A DNA stretch of 35,914 bases from Candidatus Bipolaricaulota bacterium (GCA_018400715.1 JAGYME010000014.1:1-35914), one strand, 5' to 3'. Positions 22,854 to 32,484 are shown, numbered from the stretch's first letter. The notes: generated by a model not told the origin, from the sequence alone. Numbers and translations: made by a program.

Positions 22854-23906
22854 TTAGTTATGAGGCTCTCCCTTGAGCTTCTTCTTGAAATCCTCGATGA
22901 GCCGCACTGGAGACGGGTCAACTTCGTTTAGCAACGCGAGGTAAACCGAGAAGTAATCCCCGAAGTAAACCTGGCCGAGTATTTCAACAAACTTGTCGCC
23001 TTCAGGGGCCACGTTTGTTGAGAAAGGAACCTCTTCGGCTTCGAATATCTCCTGAATAATCCTCATCCTCTTTTCGTTCCGACTCAAGTCGAAGTCGTTA
23101 GTCAAAATTAAGGCCCGGCCGGTCTCCATCAACGTATCGGTCATCTCGTAACCGACCGTCTCGTTGTGGTTCAGCTCGGGGAAGACGTTCCAAAACGCCG
23201 GCTGTTTCGCGTTTTCGTTTACCTGCGTCTTCCACCGATAGGCGACTGCCTCCGTATTGTACTTCGTCCCATAAATAATCGCAATTTTTCCGGCAAACTC
23301 ATCAGCCAACTTCTTTGTGGGGTTGTTATTAACATCCACCTCGCTGCCCCAGGAGTCCCTCATCTCCACAAACCGGGCGAGCAACTCGTGGAGGTCAAGG
23401 GTCCCAGCCAGCCCCGCCTGGCGATACAGTTCCAGGAGGGGAAAGAGTATGTATCCCGTTGAAGCCCTCGGTTGATGTCCGGTGGGAATCTTTATCAACG
23501 GTAGGGCCTCCTGGCCGGCTAACCTCTCCATCTCCCCGCCAGTCGAGAGGCAAACAGCCTTCATCCCCCGGCTGATCCCGTCCTGCAAGGAGGACAGGGT
23601 TTCCTCAGTGTTTCCCGAGTAACTTATCGCCAGGAGAAGGTCGTCCCTGCCGACGAAGTTGGGAAGTTTATAACCTCTATTAGTTATTACAGGGGGGTCA
23701 ATCAGACGCTCGAGGAGGTCCCCCGCGATGGCAGAACCCCCCATTCCAGTAACTACCAACCTATCAAACTCCGATATCTCAAAAGGCAAATCCAATTCTC
23801 TACCAATCGAGACCGCCTCTTCACACTGTTCAGGAAAACCGTCCAAATCCTCAAGCATGCCCTGAGGGTCCATCTCCTTCATCCGTAGAAGGTCGTTAAG
23901 AATCAT
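22854..23906 (-). CDS. Bifunctional phosphoglucose/phosphomannose isomerase
   Basis: A 350-residue SIS-fold protein. The N-terminal SIS domain has VVTGMGGSAIAGDLL and ISYSGNTEETL; the C-terminal part has NVFPELNHNETVGYE, a signature of the bifunctional PGI/PMI family known from archaea and scattered bacteria. It interconverts glucose-6-P or mannose-6-P with fructose-6-P. Start ATG 23906 is preferred over ATG 23918 because GGAGG lies five nt before it. The gene overlaps manC by 11 bp, with its ribosome-binding site inside manC codons. Together the two supply GDP-mannose, with a phosphomannomutase needed from elsewhere. Confidence 0.92.
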   Translation of the reverse strand: MILNDLLRMKEMDPQGMLEDLDGFPEQCEEAVSIGRELDLPFEISEFDRLVVTGMGGSAIAGDLLERLIDPPVITNRGYKLPNFVGRDDLLLAISYSGNTEETLSSLQDGISRGMKAVCLSTGGEMERLAGQEALPLIKIPTGHQPRASTGYILFPLLELYRQAGLAGTLDLHELLARFVEMRDSWGSEVDVNNNPTKKLADEFAGKIAIIYGTKYNTEAVAYRWKTQVNENAKQPAFWNVFPELNHNETVGYEMTDTLMETGRALILTNDFDLSRNEKRMRIIQEIFEAEEVPFSTNVAPEGDKFVEILGQVYFGDYFSVYLALLNEVDPSPVRLIEDFKKKLKGEPHN

Positions 23907-24990
23907 TTTTTCCTCCATCGTCTTTGCTATGGGCTTTGGCTATCGCCTTTACCGCTTGTGCCTCGTGCTTCTTCATCACCAGCAGAGCCTCCGACGTATT
24001 CGCTACGACCAGGTCGTCAACTCCCAGCAGGACCGCTGGCTTCTCGTCACCGTTATAAACCAGATTGTTCGCTGAACTGTGAAACTCTACCTCTCCATGC
24101 AGGGAATTCCCGTCCTCCACCCCGTCCAGGACGAGGCCCAGGCTCGGCCAATCTCCCAGGTCACTCCAACCGACTGAGGCGGGTACGACGGCCTTGTCGT
24201 CAGTTTTCTCCATTAGACCGTAATCAATCGATACGGAAGAAAACCCCTCGTACTCCCTGCTTAGGGCGTCCCCTTCCGATTCCTCCCCTACGTGATGGCC
24301 TATTCTATCCAATCCAGCGTAGAGGTCCGGCAGGTGCTCCCTTAGCCCGTCCAGCAACCTGTCTGTACGCCAGAGGAATGTACCACTGTTCCAGTAGTAG
24401 TCACCCGACTGGAGAAAGGCGTTGGCCGTCTCTTTGTCGGGTTTCTCGGTAAAACTTTCGGCTTCTCTCCCGGGCTCAAACCCGGGGATAGGGTTTCCGC
24501 CACGGATGTATCCGTATCCGGTCGCCGGCCTGGTTGGCTCAATCCCCAGGGTCACGTATTCACCACGCTCGTAGGCGAGTTCAGTTCCAGACCTGAGAAT
24601 ATCCCGAAACATCCCATCCCTGCTAATCAAGTGGTCCGCGGGCAGGACTATCATAACCGAGTTTTCCGGCTCGAGACCCAGGGACCTCTCCGCGTAGACT
24701 GCAGATAACCCTATGCAGGGGGCTGTATTTTTTCCAACCGGCTCCTCGATGACGTTTGCCTCCGGAAGTGCGGGTAAACACTCTCTGGCAAGTTCCCCCT
24801 GGCTTTTACCGGTAACGACGAGGACGTTCTCAGGGGGCACCAGTGGTGATATTCGCTTGAAGGTCCTCGTTAACAGGGACTCACCGCCGATGTCGATAAA
24901 CTGCTTCGGCCTGGCCAGTGTACTCAGCGGCCACAACCTCGTTCCCTGGCCGCCAGCCATTATTACTGCGTACATGTCGTAGTTCGGCAT
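23896..24990 (-). CDS. manC: Mannose-1-phosphate guanylyltransferase
   Basis: A 364-residue nucleotidyltransferase making GDP-mannose from GTP and mannose-1-P. The N-terminal signature is AVIMAGGQGTRLWPLS followed by RPKQF; then EEPVGKNTAPCIGLSA, VLPADHLI, RPATGYGYIRGG, FTEKPDKETA and YYWNSGTFLW. It ends after the nucleotidyltransferase and short beta-helix part, lacking the cupin-type isomerase domain of the longer bifunctional ManC/AlgA enzymes, which fits having a separate isomerase gene next door. AAAGGAGG precedes the ATG. GDP-mannose may feed surface glycans or mannosylated compatible solutes; the window does not show which. Confidence 0.94.
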   Translation of the reverse strand: MPNYDMYAVIMAGGQGTRLWPLSTLARPKQFIDIGGESLLTRTFKRISPLVPPENVLVVTGKSQGELARECLPALPEANVIEEPVGKNTAPCIGLSAVYAERSLGLEPENSVMIVLPADHLISRDGMFRDILRSGTELAYERGEYVTLGIEPTRPATGYGYIRGGNPIPGFEPGREAESFTEKPDKETANAFLQSGDYYWNSGTFLWRTDRLLDGLREHLPDLYAGLDRIGHHVGEESEGDALSREYEGFSSVSIDYGLMEKTDDKAVVPASVGWSDLGDWPSLGLVLDGVEDGNSLHGEVEFHSSANNLVYNGDEKPAVLLGVDDLVVANTSEALLVMKKHEAQAVKAIAKAHSKDDGGKNDS

Positions 24991-25027
24991 GTTTTACCTC
25001 CTTTCGCAGGGATCCGTTTCCATCCAA

Positions 25028-25056
25028 ATTATAAATCCTATTGGGCCAGCATCCAA
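25028..25056 (-). promoter_or_regulatory. Promoter of manC and the isomerase gene
   Basis: Minus strand: -35 TTGGAT (25056-25051), exact 17-bp spacer, -10 TATAAT (25033-25028). The predicted start near 25021 gives a leader of about 30 nt with AAAGGAGG. It begins 34 bp after the barrel gene's stop, and no terminator separates them, so readthrough from the secretion operon is possible. Confidence 0.7.
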
Positions 25057-25090
25057 CGGCTCGGGAACGCAAATAGTCGCGTCCGTAAGA

Positions 25091-28000
25091 TTAAAATTTT
25101 ACCTTCAGCCCGGTCGACCCGAAAAAGCTGAAGTAACCGTCTCCCGACTCCTCATAACCCCAATTTATACCAGATGTAAACGACAGCCCCCATCTACCCA
25201 GAAACGGGTAACTGGCCTTGGCCTTGGAGGTAAGGTCGAGGGTTCCTGTCCCGGGCACGTACTCGGCGTTTACGCTCAACTTGGGGGTGAGTTCGTCGAT
25301 AGCCTTCCAGTCAACGACGTCAGCAAAGGTATAGGAAAAACCCTTCTCGTCCTTGTACTTTAGGCCGAGCTTTACCTCGTTATTTACGGAGGGTATAGGT
25401 TGCCAGCTTGCAGTCAGGTTGACTTTTCCTGACACTTCCGTCTTGCTTCCGTAGGAAGGATGGGTCAGACTGGTACTATCAAGTCCATAACTGAGCTTTG
25501 GAGAAACCCCGTCCATAGAGTAGCTAAGGCTTCCGGCTATTCCGTCCACAAACTTCACTAGTTCGCTCTCCGTCGGCAATACCATCTTGCGGCTCACGCT
25601 TAGCCGGGTGGAGAGGTCCGAGACGTTTAATTCACCCGAGAACTCACCTAAGAACTCGTTTTTCGACCTGGAGGTATTCCACCCCAGGGTACTGCCGGTC
25701 GTTAACTTTACGGCGCCCAGAGTTACCTTGTCGAAGTCCAATGAAAGTTCAGTGGAATTGGAATAATCAACCTCCCCCTCGGTGATTAGGTCGTCGGCAT
25801 TACCCTTGCCATTTAACTGGAACTTTACCCCGTAGTCAGCCCCCAACGGGACGCCCCTCGAAGCGGAAAAAGTCCAGGTCATTTTTTCCTGACCTTTAAC
25901 CGTAAAGGGATCGAAGTTCAGCGGGTAGGAATAGTTTAGCGTTGCGTTAACTCCCTCCAGAGGTTTGACCGACAGGGAGGAGGTAAGGCTGGCGGACAAA
26001 ATCGAAGTATCATCCTCCATGTCCCTCTCTTCCAGCCCTGACAGCCCAAGGGACAGGGAGAGTCCCCCGTCCCAGAAGGACCTGCTGCCAAATAGTTCGA
26101 CCCCCAGAGTCCTGCTCTTCTCGCCTTTCGTCTGCCAGTAGAGTTCGGCATCCGTCTTCACGAAGCCATCCCAGATGAGGAGAAGAGCGGTGTCCGTCAC
26201 CAGGGGCCCCGTTTCGGCAGCGGTCAACTCCGAGAGGGAATAGCCTTGACTCAATTCGACTTCGAGGCCGTCAAGGAGTTCCCCTCCGGCCGTGAAGTCA
26301 GCGGAAAGGCTGTCCCTTTCCTCGAACCTCCCGATTTCTGAATAGGTGGGTTGGACGTAACCGAAACCGGTGGAAAAGTAGAACTCCCGCGACCAGAGCT
26401 TAAAGGACTTATCCAGACTACCCTCGATAGCGACACCACTATCGGTATGGCTACTAGCGTCGATGTTTCTGAACCTGTGATCGTCCTCGCCGGGGATCTT
26501 TGTCTCATCCGAGTTGTACTCCTTTAAGCCATCGAGCAGGGAATACACGGATACATCGTATTCCTCCTCACGCTTATATCCCCTACTCCCCGCCCAAACT
26601 GTCTCCCCCGCCAGGACCGCCGTTATCTCTTCCTCTCCGTAGCGAGAAGTCCTGCCAAGGGTTGAAAAACCGTTTTCCGTTCCGTACCAGACTTCTCCCT
26701 CGCTTACCGACACTGCTCTCACCTCTGAACTTTCAATAAGGGTCCGCTTCCCGAGACTCCCGTCAAACCCGTACAACCCGGCGGACGTCACGACGTAGAC
26801 GAAATCATCGCCGGGGGCGAGGTCGACGACCTCCTCCGGCAGTCTGGGGTCGGGGTCAACAAGTTCTCCCTCCTCCGGGTCGAAGACGTAAAGACCATCG
26901 GGGGTGCCGACCCATAGATAGTCGCCGAAGTAAGCGAGGTCCGAAATTTCGACGTCGGCGAAGTCGGCCGTCCCCCTGGAATCCCAGGGGTCTTCGTCTT
27001 CGAGGTCCGCAACCTTAGCCTCAACGAGCCCCGACGACGTACCGACCCAGACCCTCTCACCGTCGCTGGCGATGCTTAGGGATTCGACCCCTTTCAGTCC
27101 GGCCGGGTCATAATAACTGTTCCAGTTGACCGCCCTATCGAAGGGGGAATCGCCTTCGAGGTTTATCGTGGTGACGCCCGAGTTGGCCGCAAGCAGCAGG
27201 TAGTTATCGACGAGTAGACCGTCTTTAACGACGTTACCGGCCAGACCGTCTCCCGGACCGTACTCTGACCACCCTTCACTGCCCTCGACGGCAAAACCGT
27301 CCTGATGGCCGAACACCCTGTAGTCGTAACCCGCACCGGCCAGGTCGACGATAGAGTTGACTCGGTTGGGAAGGTTCTCCCGTTTGTTGTCGTCAAAGGG
27401 AAATTCGTTTATGCTGCCGCTGGCACGGAGGTTGGCATTCCACCCGTCCTTCTTGAAAGTGGCCTCTATTCCTCCAACTGTATGCACGTTGGGCATTATC
27501 GGGATATCCACGGGTATCTCTCCGGATATCTGGTCCCTGGCCTGGAAGGCGCTCATGGCAAGGCCGAGACCGTAGTCCGACTCCATTTCCACCCTGGCGC
27601 CATAGAGGTTTCGAGGGTACTCAGCGAAGCCCCCGATTCCCCCACGGGCCCGCTCGTAGTCCACCTTCAGTTCGTCTTCGGGGCCAATACTCTTGAACAG
27701 CATCAGCGAACCCGTCTCGTAGTCGATCGAGTAATCCGTGTTCCTCTTTAACAACTCCCCGTTAAGGTAGACGCGTTCGCTATTGGGTGTGACAGAGAAG
27801 CCGAGCATGTATATGTTGCCGGAGATATTGTACTTATAGGATATCCCCACTTCCCTGTACGCTAGGTCGGTAAAGAAATCGCCGGGGAACTCCAGGTCGA
27901 TGATCCCCTTATCGGAGTAAAGCAGGTAACTGTAGCCAGAGAGCTCACCTACCGGCCTCCACTCACCGTCCACGAAGACCCTGACCTCCTCGGAGTTTTC

Positions 28001-29038
28001 CTCGATATCCGTCTCGCCGAGAGAGTAGAACCGGTTCTGTTCGTAATCGGACAGCTCCACATCCTCGTCGCCGAGGACAAACCTTGCGTACTCCTGGAGA
28101 GAGGTGAGGAAGTTCCGTTCGTAATCGGTCCCCTCGTTGAAGGGGTATTCCTTCTTCTCCTCCTCCGGGAGGTCTTCGTTGTAAGTAGAGATGTAACTCT
28201 TTATCCTGGACCTCAACAGAGACAACCTCTCCGTGAGCAGGACGAGGTAGTAATTCTCGGCGTCGATAATTCGAAACTGGTCGGAAGTGAGGTCCTTGCT
28301 GTCCTCCTCATCGATGGGACCTTCCAGGTACTCTAAGCCCCAGTCGGCAAGAAAATTCCGGAGGTCTGCCCCCGAGAGGAAGTTAAGTGCCGGGTCGGTA
28401 AAACCTTCGACGAACTTACCGGTTAGGTCGTAGTATTCCAGTCCCCGGATATTAGTCCTGTAACCGCGTTCTACGAGTTCTTCCTCTGTCTCGTAAAGAG
28501 AGAAGTTGATATCCGCGACGGCGGTCTTCCCGTAGAAAACCTTCGTCTCAGATATCCCCTGCAGGCGCCCGGTAATTAGCTCCACTCCGCTACCTTCGAC
28601 CTCGCCGGACAGACGGACACCAAGCAGCTTCTTATTGTAGACGGTAAAGTTATCCTCCCCTCCGACGACGAAGTCACCAAGAACCCCGTCCCAGTTGTCG
28701 GTATCCATCTTCAACTTGAACTCCTGCAGGTAACTTGGGTCGCTATCGTCCAGGTCCGCGCTCAGGGTAAAGTAAGGTTCGATATTTCCCGACAGGTTCA
28801 CGACGAGAGATTGATCTAGAGATAAATTGTTTGCCGGGTAACCCGTCCTGGACAGGCTGGTTGCGTCCCCCACCCCGAAGTTGACCGTCCACGTCTTCTC
28901 ACCGGTAAGGTCAACCTTAAAAGAACCGGTTTGGACAGTTAGGGAATAGGAGACCTGACTTACTCCAAGTAGAATCCCAAGTGCAACGGCGAGTAGGACC
29001 GCAACTCCGATCCGCCTTGTACAGGTACGTTTATTCAC
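25091..29038 (-). CDS. Large outer-membrane beta-barrel protein with SprA-like strand and propeller insert
   Basis: A 1315-residue exported protein. Residues 1-32 form a signal peptide (Arg-rich start, hydrophobic core). Residues ~33-200 and 350-560 are beta-rich. At 422-448, RVYLNGELLKRNTDYSIDYE resembles the repeated strand-loop motif of SprA-type translocons. Residues ~570-850 carry at least five propeller-like repeats (VWVGTSSGLVEA, LWVGTPDGLYVFD, VYVVTSAGLYGFD, VWYGTENGFSTL). From ~865 to the end run alternating strands typical of a barrel, finishing LKVKF with terminal Phe as in BAM substrates. The GTG start has GAGGT 12 nt upstream. It is the last gene of the S8-PorV operon. Function is inferred, not shown; a scaffold or receptor is an alternative. 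Confidence 0.8.
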   Translation of the reverse strand: MNKRTCTRRIGVAVLLAVALGILLGVSQVSYSLTVQTGSFKVDLTGEKTWTVNFGVGDATSLSRTGYPANNLSLDQSLVVNLSGNIEPYFTLSADLDDSDPSYLQEFKLKMDTDNWDGVLGDFVVGGEDNFTVYNKKLLGVRLSGEVEGSGVELITGRLQGISETKVFYGKTAVADINFSLYETEEELVERGYRTNIRGLEYYDLTGKFVEGFTDPALNFLSGADLRNFLADWGLEYLEGPIDEEDSKDLTSDQFRIIDAENYYLVLLTERLSLLRSRIKSYISTYNEDLPEEEKKEYPFNEGTDYERNFLTSLQEYARFVLGDEDVELSDYEQNRFYSLGETDIEENSEEVRVFVDGEWRPVGELSGYSYLLYSDKGIIDLEFPGDFFTDLAYREVGISYKYNISGNIYMLGFSVTPNSERVYLNGELLKRNTDYSIDYETGSLMLFKSIGPEDELKVDYERARGGIGGFAEYPRNLYGARVEMESDYGLGLAMSAFQARDQISGEIPVDIPIMPNVHTVGGIEATFKKDGWNANLRASGSINEFPFDDNKRENLPNRVNSIVDLAGAGYDYRVFGHQDGFAVEGSEGWSEYGPGDGLAGNVVKDGLLVDNYLLLAANSGVTTINLEGDSPFDRAVNWNSYYDPAGLKGVESLSIASDGERVWVGTSSGLVEAKVADLEDEDPWDSRGTADFADVEISDLAYFGDYLWVGTPDGLYVFDPEEGELVDPDPRLPEEVVDLAPGDDFVYVVTSAGLYGFDGSLGKRTLIESSEVRAVSVSEGEVWYGTENGFSTLGRTSRYGEEEITAVLAGETVWAGSRGYKREEEYDVSVYSLLDGLKEYNSDETKIPGEDDHRFRNIDASSHTDSGVAIEGSLDKSFKLWSREFYFSTGFGYVQPTYSEIGRFEERDSLSADFTAGGELLDGLEVELSQGYSLSELTAAETGPLVTDTALLLIWDGFVKTDAELYWQTKGEKSRTLGVELFGSRSFWDGGLSLSLGLSGLEERDMEDDTSILSASLTSSLSVKPLEGVNATLNYSYPLNFDPFTVKGQEKMTWTFSASRGVPLGADYGVKFQLNGKGNADDLITEGEVDYSNSTELSLDFDKVTLGAVKLTTGSTLGWNTSRSKNEFLGEFSGELNVSDLSTRLSVSRKMVLPTESELVKFVDGIAGSLSYSMDGVSPKLSYGLDSTSLTHPSYGSKTEVSGKVNLTASWQPIPSVNNEVKLGLKYKDEKGFSYTFADVVDWKAIDELTPKLSVNAEYVPGTGTLDLTSKAKASYPFLGRWGLSFTSGINWGYEESGDGYFSFFGSTGLKVKF

Positions 29039-29070
29039 TAATTATCAGCTACCTCGAGTCGAATTAACCG

Positions 29071-30015
29071 TTAAAATCGAAATACAAGCGAAACGTTATG
29101 GGACCCTTCAATATCCTCCTGATAAGCCACGTATGCCCAGTCCAGCCTGAGCACGTTAACATCGACCGACGCGCCAATGGTCGCTCCCCTGCCGTTATAT
29201 CCAGCCCTTATTCCCAGGGCGTTAAACCAAAATTCTATTCCCAGGTGAGGAGTCAGTTCAGAGACGGCACCGCCGAGGAGGGCTTCCAGCCTTCCCTCGC
29301 CCTCGACTACCAGGTTGACCTCCGCGGCCTCTCTAACGGGTAACCCCATGGAGACTCCGGCCCTGACCTTCCTGGCAAGTTCCTCCGTATGAGAACTCCC
29401 ATAAACTATACCAGACGACAACGCGTTTTCGAACAGAACCCCGAGGCGGAACCCCTGTACCCTGACCAGCAAAGCTGGATCAACTGCCCAGCCAAAGCCA
29501 TCCGAACTAGATTCGGTAGAGACGTGTGAATAATAGTACTTTAACCTCCCGCCAAGCGAGAAGTTCGAACCCAGCGGGTATCCGAACGACGCGACCCCGC
29601 CGCTGCTGAGGTAAATAAAGCTTTCGTCCGTGGGAACGCTAAATACGTTGGGGACCTGTAGCGTCCCCGAGGAGAGGAGACTGACATTTGCCCCGAAGTA
29701 CTTACCGGCAACACCTACGGACCCATAATTTAGTAGCCCAAACCGGGGACTCCAGGCTGAAGTTACTCCGGCGTCCTCGAGGAAAGCGAGGGCGGCCGGA
29801 TTGTAATAGGCTGCGTTCTCGTCGTCGGCGAGGGCGGTAAACGCACCCCCCATTCCCGCCGGGCGCCCGCCCGTGTCGAGCCCAAATATCCCGGCCGTCC
29901 CCTCGTACTCCTCGCCGGTAGCAGCGAGAGAAACAGACGGAGCCATCAAGAGGACAGTTATCCCCAGCAGGAAAGCGGTCAGGGGAAGGGTCTTTCTCTT
30001 CATATATTTCGCCAC
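29071..30015 (-). CDS. PorV/PorQ-family (UPF0164-like) outer-membrane protein
   Basis: A 314-residue exported barrel. The signal peptide covers roughly residues 5-32 (LPLTAFLLGITVLLMAPSVS). The family signature is clear: GGRPAGMGGAFTALADDENA followed by YYNPAALAFL. The remainder is beta-stranded and ends LVFRF with terminal Phe. In Bacteroidota, PorV carries type IX cargo from the translocon to the attachment complex. The GTG at 30015 has AAGGAG eight nt upstream; an ATG at 30003 (after GGTGG) is also possible. That ribosome-binding site overlaps the stop of the S8 protease gene, so the two are coupled. The likely partner is the large barrel gene 32 bp downstream. Confidence 0.88.
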   Translation of the reverse strand: MAKYMKRKTLPLTAFLLGITVLLMAPSVSLAATGEEYEGTAGIFGLDTGGRPAGMGGAFTALADDENAAYYNPAALAFLEDAGVTSAWSPRFGLLNYGSVGVAGKYFGANVSLLSSGTLQVPNVFSVPTDESFIYLSSGGVASFGYPLGSNFSLGGRLKYYYSHVSTESSSDGFGWAVDPALLVRVQGFRLGVLFENALSSGIVYGSSHTEELARKVRAGVSMGLPVREAAEVNLVVEGEGRLEALLGGAVSELTPHLGIEFWFNALGIRAGYNGRGATIGASVDVNVLRLDWAYVAYQEDIEGSHNVSLVFRF

Positions 30016-30019
30016 CAGT

Positions 30020-32326
30020 TCATCTCCTTATAACAAGTCGACTAAGGTCAGAACGTCGGTCGTCAGTCCTAATCAGATAGATATACAGACCGTTGGCCAA
30101 CGGGGAGCCATTCACCTCAGTTAAGTCCCAGCGATACTTCAAACCATCGTCCAGATGAGGGCCTTCAATCTTCCTTACCAGTTGCCCCAGCACGTTGTAA
30201 ACCTCTATCGCTACAGCCGAAGAACCCTCGGGATAACTGTAAAAGAGATCAACGTAGTCCTCAGCGGGGTTCGGGGTAGCCCTGACCCACAGGTGGCTAC
30301 CGTCTTCCTGGACGGGGGGAGAAACACCGAAGACGCTTTCCTTGACGTCAAGCCTTCCTGCTCCCCAGTCGTTGGCCGGAGAAAACCCGTCGACGCTCTC
30401 CGCACCGGATAGGAGGGTATCTATCACCTCATCGGCCGTAACCTCTGGAGCGGCGTACCAGACTAGGGCTGCCGACCCCGCTACATGAGGGGCCGCGACG
30501 CTGGTACCTGCCATCGCATAGTGTTGCCCGTCCGGGGCGAGGTAGAAGCTATCTACGGCCGCCCGGGCAGAAAGGGTAGACAGCACCCAAGCTCCGGGCG
30601 CAGTCAGGTCCGGCTTCGTCCTCCCGTCCCTGGTCGGTCCCCTGCTGGAAAAGTCGGACAGTTCTCCCTGCGGATAACCGCTCACCGAGCTTCCATCCCA
30701 GCTATTTCTCGTGTTGAAGGAACCGACCGTAACTACCCCGTAAGCGTTGCCGGGCTCGGCAATCGTCATATCGCTATCGCCTTCGACGAATTCGACGACT
30801 CTATACCTCCCACCCAGCAGGTTATCGCTTACCCAGATATCCAGCCGGGAATCGGTACCGGACCTGATCGCAAGTTTCCACCTCCCCGGATCGGGGGGTG
30901 TACCCGGGTCCAGGTCCCCGGCCCGGACGTACAGTTCGTTATCCCCGCCGTACGCGGTCTCTCCATTGGAGATGTAGACGGAACCGGACGATAGGATAAA
31001 GGAGTTGGCCTGACCGGACCCCACCCAGGCCGTCTCGTCGCCTCCGGGACCTATCAATTTGGCGTCGATATACCCATCGGAGGCGTAAAACCCGTCAAGG
31101 GAGAAGTAGTCCGAAGTTGTAGAAGACGGGGAATAAAAGGGGACATCAATTGAATACTCCGCCTCAAGACCGGTGTAAGCATCCAGGCCCAGATGTATCT
31201 TCCTATCTCCCGAATTCCCCGCAGAAACGGTAATCAGGTGGTCGTCCGAGACGAGATTTGAAATTCCTTGTTCAAACAGCGAGGTCCCGTCGTGCGGTCC
31301 CGACTGTGTGCCGAGAGACAGGTTCGTAATTACTACGGACTTTCCGAGGTCGTAGGCTTTATCCTTGATATAGCTGACGCCGTCAATTATCGCGTTCGTC
31401 GAGAAGGTAGTCTTTACGGCGATCAGCGATGCTTCCGGGGCAACGCCAACGTATCCTAGATCAGAGGAGGAACCATCGCTGGCGATAACGCCGGACACGT
31501 GGGTCCCGTGTCCGGCGTTATCCTCCTGCCTGACCGACCCGGAAGAGGGGCCATAACCGGCAGATATGTCGCTCTCTATCTGGTTTCTGGTGTACTCGCT
31601 ACCGTAAGTGTAACCGGCAGGGGGCAGGGAATACGGGTCGGTCTGATCCCAGATAAACGAGATCCTCGAAGACTCCTCGCCAGGCATTCCCTCGTCTTCG
31701 TCGACGCGGAAGTCGAGGTGATCGTAATCGATTCCAGAGTCGACCACGCCAACAAGGACCCCCGCTCCCCTGTCAACAGGAGTGCCGCCGTGCAATACGT
31801 CAGCCTCGATCGCGGAGATACTTACGGTGAGGGTCGGGTGAACGGGGTGAGCCGGTGATACGTATTCCACGTTATCCAGGGCAACTATCTTATCAAGAAG
31901 GGCAAGATCGACTATCCCCGTGCCAATATCCCCGGCCGTAGATTGGATATGGAGACCGGGCGTGCTTACATAGCTGGCCGGTTCCGTGAACTTGATCGTT
32001 ACGCCAACCCCGACCGCCGCCCCGCCCTGAACGGTGTCACCAGGAGACAGTTCGTTGATCCTGACGTGGCCGGGGACACCTGATGCCGAAGCCTTCACTC
32101 CGCTCCTGTATAGGTCAAGGGACCCAACGAAGGATTCGACATTGAGGCCAGCGGTATCCTCGCCAGCACCCCGATTCGCGTCAATTAAATAAGAAATGAT
32201 TGGGTCCGCTTTCTCTCGGACTAGATGGGGCCCACTCGTCTCAGCCGACCCCGGAAGAGATAACGTGCTGAAGAGTAACAGAAAGCACAAGACCCCGGCT
32301 AGAACAGCGGGAGAAAATCTATTCAT
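30020..32326 (-). CDS. Secreted S8 subtilisin-like protease with type-A C-terminal sorting domain
   Basis: A 768-residue exported protease. Residues 1-28 are a signal peptide. The catalytic triad is Asp196 (GVVDSGIDYDHLDF), His273 (NAGHGTHVSGVIA) and Ser609 (AGTSVAAPHVAGSAAL), with oxyanion Asn371. Residues ~380-520 form an inserted beta domain. The last ~85 residues match a type IX-style sorting domain: RATPNPAEDYVDLFYSYPEG, then VYNVLGQLVRKI, GSPLANGLYIYLI and a final LSRLVIRR. ATG 32326 is chosen since it gives the signal peptide and has AAGGA upstream; a GTG 60 bp earlier does not. Downstream PorV and barrel genes suggest it is cargo or a processing enzyme for that system. Confidence 0.93.
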   Translation of the reverse strand: MNRFSPAVLAGVLCFLLLFSTLSLPGSAETSGPHLVREKADPIISYLIDANRGAGEDTAGLNVESFVGSLDLYRSGVKASASGVPGHVRINELSPGDTVQGGAAVGVGVTIKFTEPASYVSTPGLHIQSTAGDIGTGIVDLALLDKIVALDNVEYVSPAHPVHPTLTVSISAIEADVLHGGTPVDRGAGVLVGVVDSGIDYDHLDFRVDEDEGMPGEESSRISFIWDQTDPYSLPPAGYTYGSEYTRNQIESDISAGYGPSSGSVRQEDNAGHGTHVSGVIASDGSSSDLGYVGVAPEASLIAVKTTFSTNAIIDGVSYIKDKAYDLGKSVVITNLSLGTQSGPHDGTSLFEQGISNLVSDDHLITVSAGNSGDRKIHLGLDAYTGLEAEYSIDVPFYSPSSTTSDYFSLDGFYASDGYIDAKLIGPGGDETAWVGSGQANSFILSSGSVYISNGETAYGGDNELYVRAGDLDPGTPPDPGRWKLAIRSGTDSRLDIWVSDNLLGGRYRVVEFVEGDSDMTIAEPGNAYGVVTVGSFNTRNSWDGSSVSGYPQGELSDFSSRGPTRDGRTKPDLTAPGAWVLSTLSARAAVDSFYLAPDGQHYAMAGTSVAAPHVAGSAALVWYAAPEVTADEVIDTLLSGAESVDGFSPANDWGAGRLDVKESVFGVSPPVQEDGSHLWVRATPNPAEDYVDLFYSYPEGSSAVAIEVYNVLGQLVRKIEGPHLDDGLKYRWDLTEVNGSPLANGLYIYLIRTDDRRSDLSRLVIRR

Positions 32327-32370
32327 AGCATCCTTGACCGGTCGGTCGGGTAAACCAGTTTGAGAAACAA
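32323..32370 (-). other. Candidate 15-codon leader ORF overlapping the S8 protease start
   Basis: TTG at 32370 lies five nt after a perfect GGAGG (32380-32376). The frame runs 15 codons (MFLKLVYPTDRSRML) and stops at a TGA that overlaps the protease ATG in an ATGA junction. The SD is stronger than the protease's own AAGGA. Translational coupling is plausible; chance cannot be excluded for so short a frame. Confidence 0.3.
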
Positions 32371-32484
32371 TTATTCCTCCAGGCACGTACCGTTATATAC
32401 TTCTAAAGCAGCAGCCTACCTACGGGATCCTCGGTAAAGCTAACCGATATTCAGCGGTCCTAATGCGAAGGCCAGTAAAAAAAT

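Noticed and set aside
23958..24452. 164-aa plus-strand frame opposite manC
   Set aside because: Pro/Arg/Ser-rich shadow with no recognisable motif; manC on the other strand is unmistakable.
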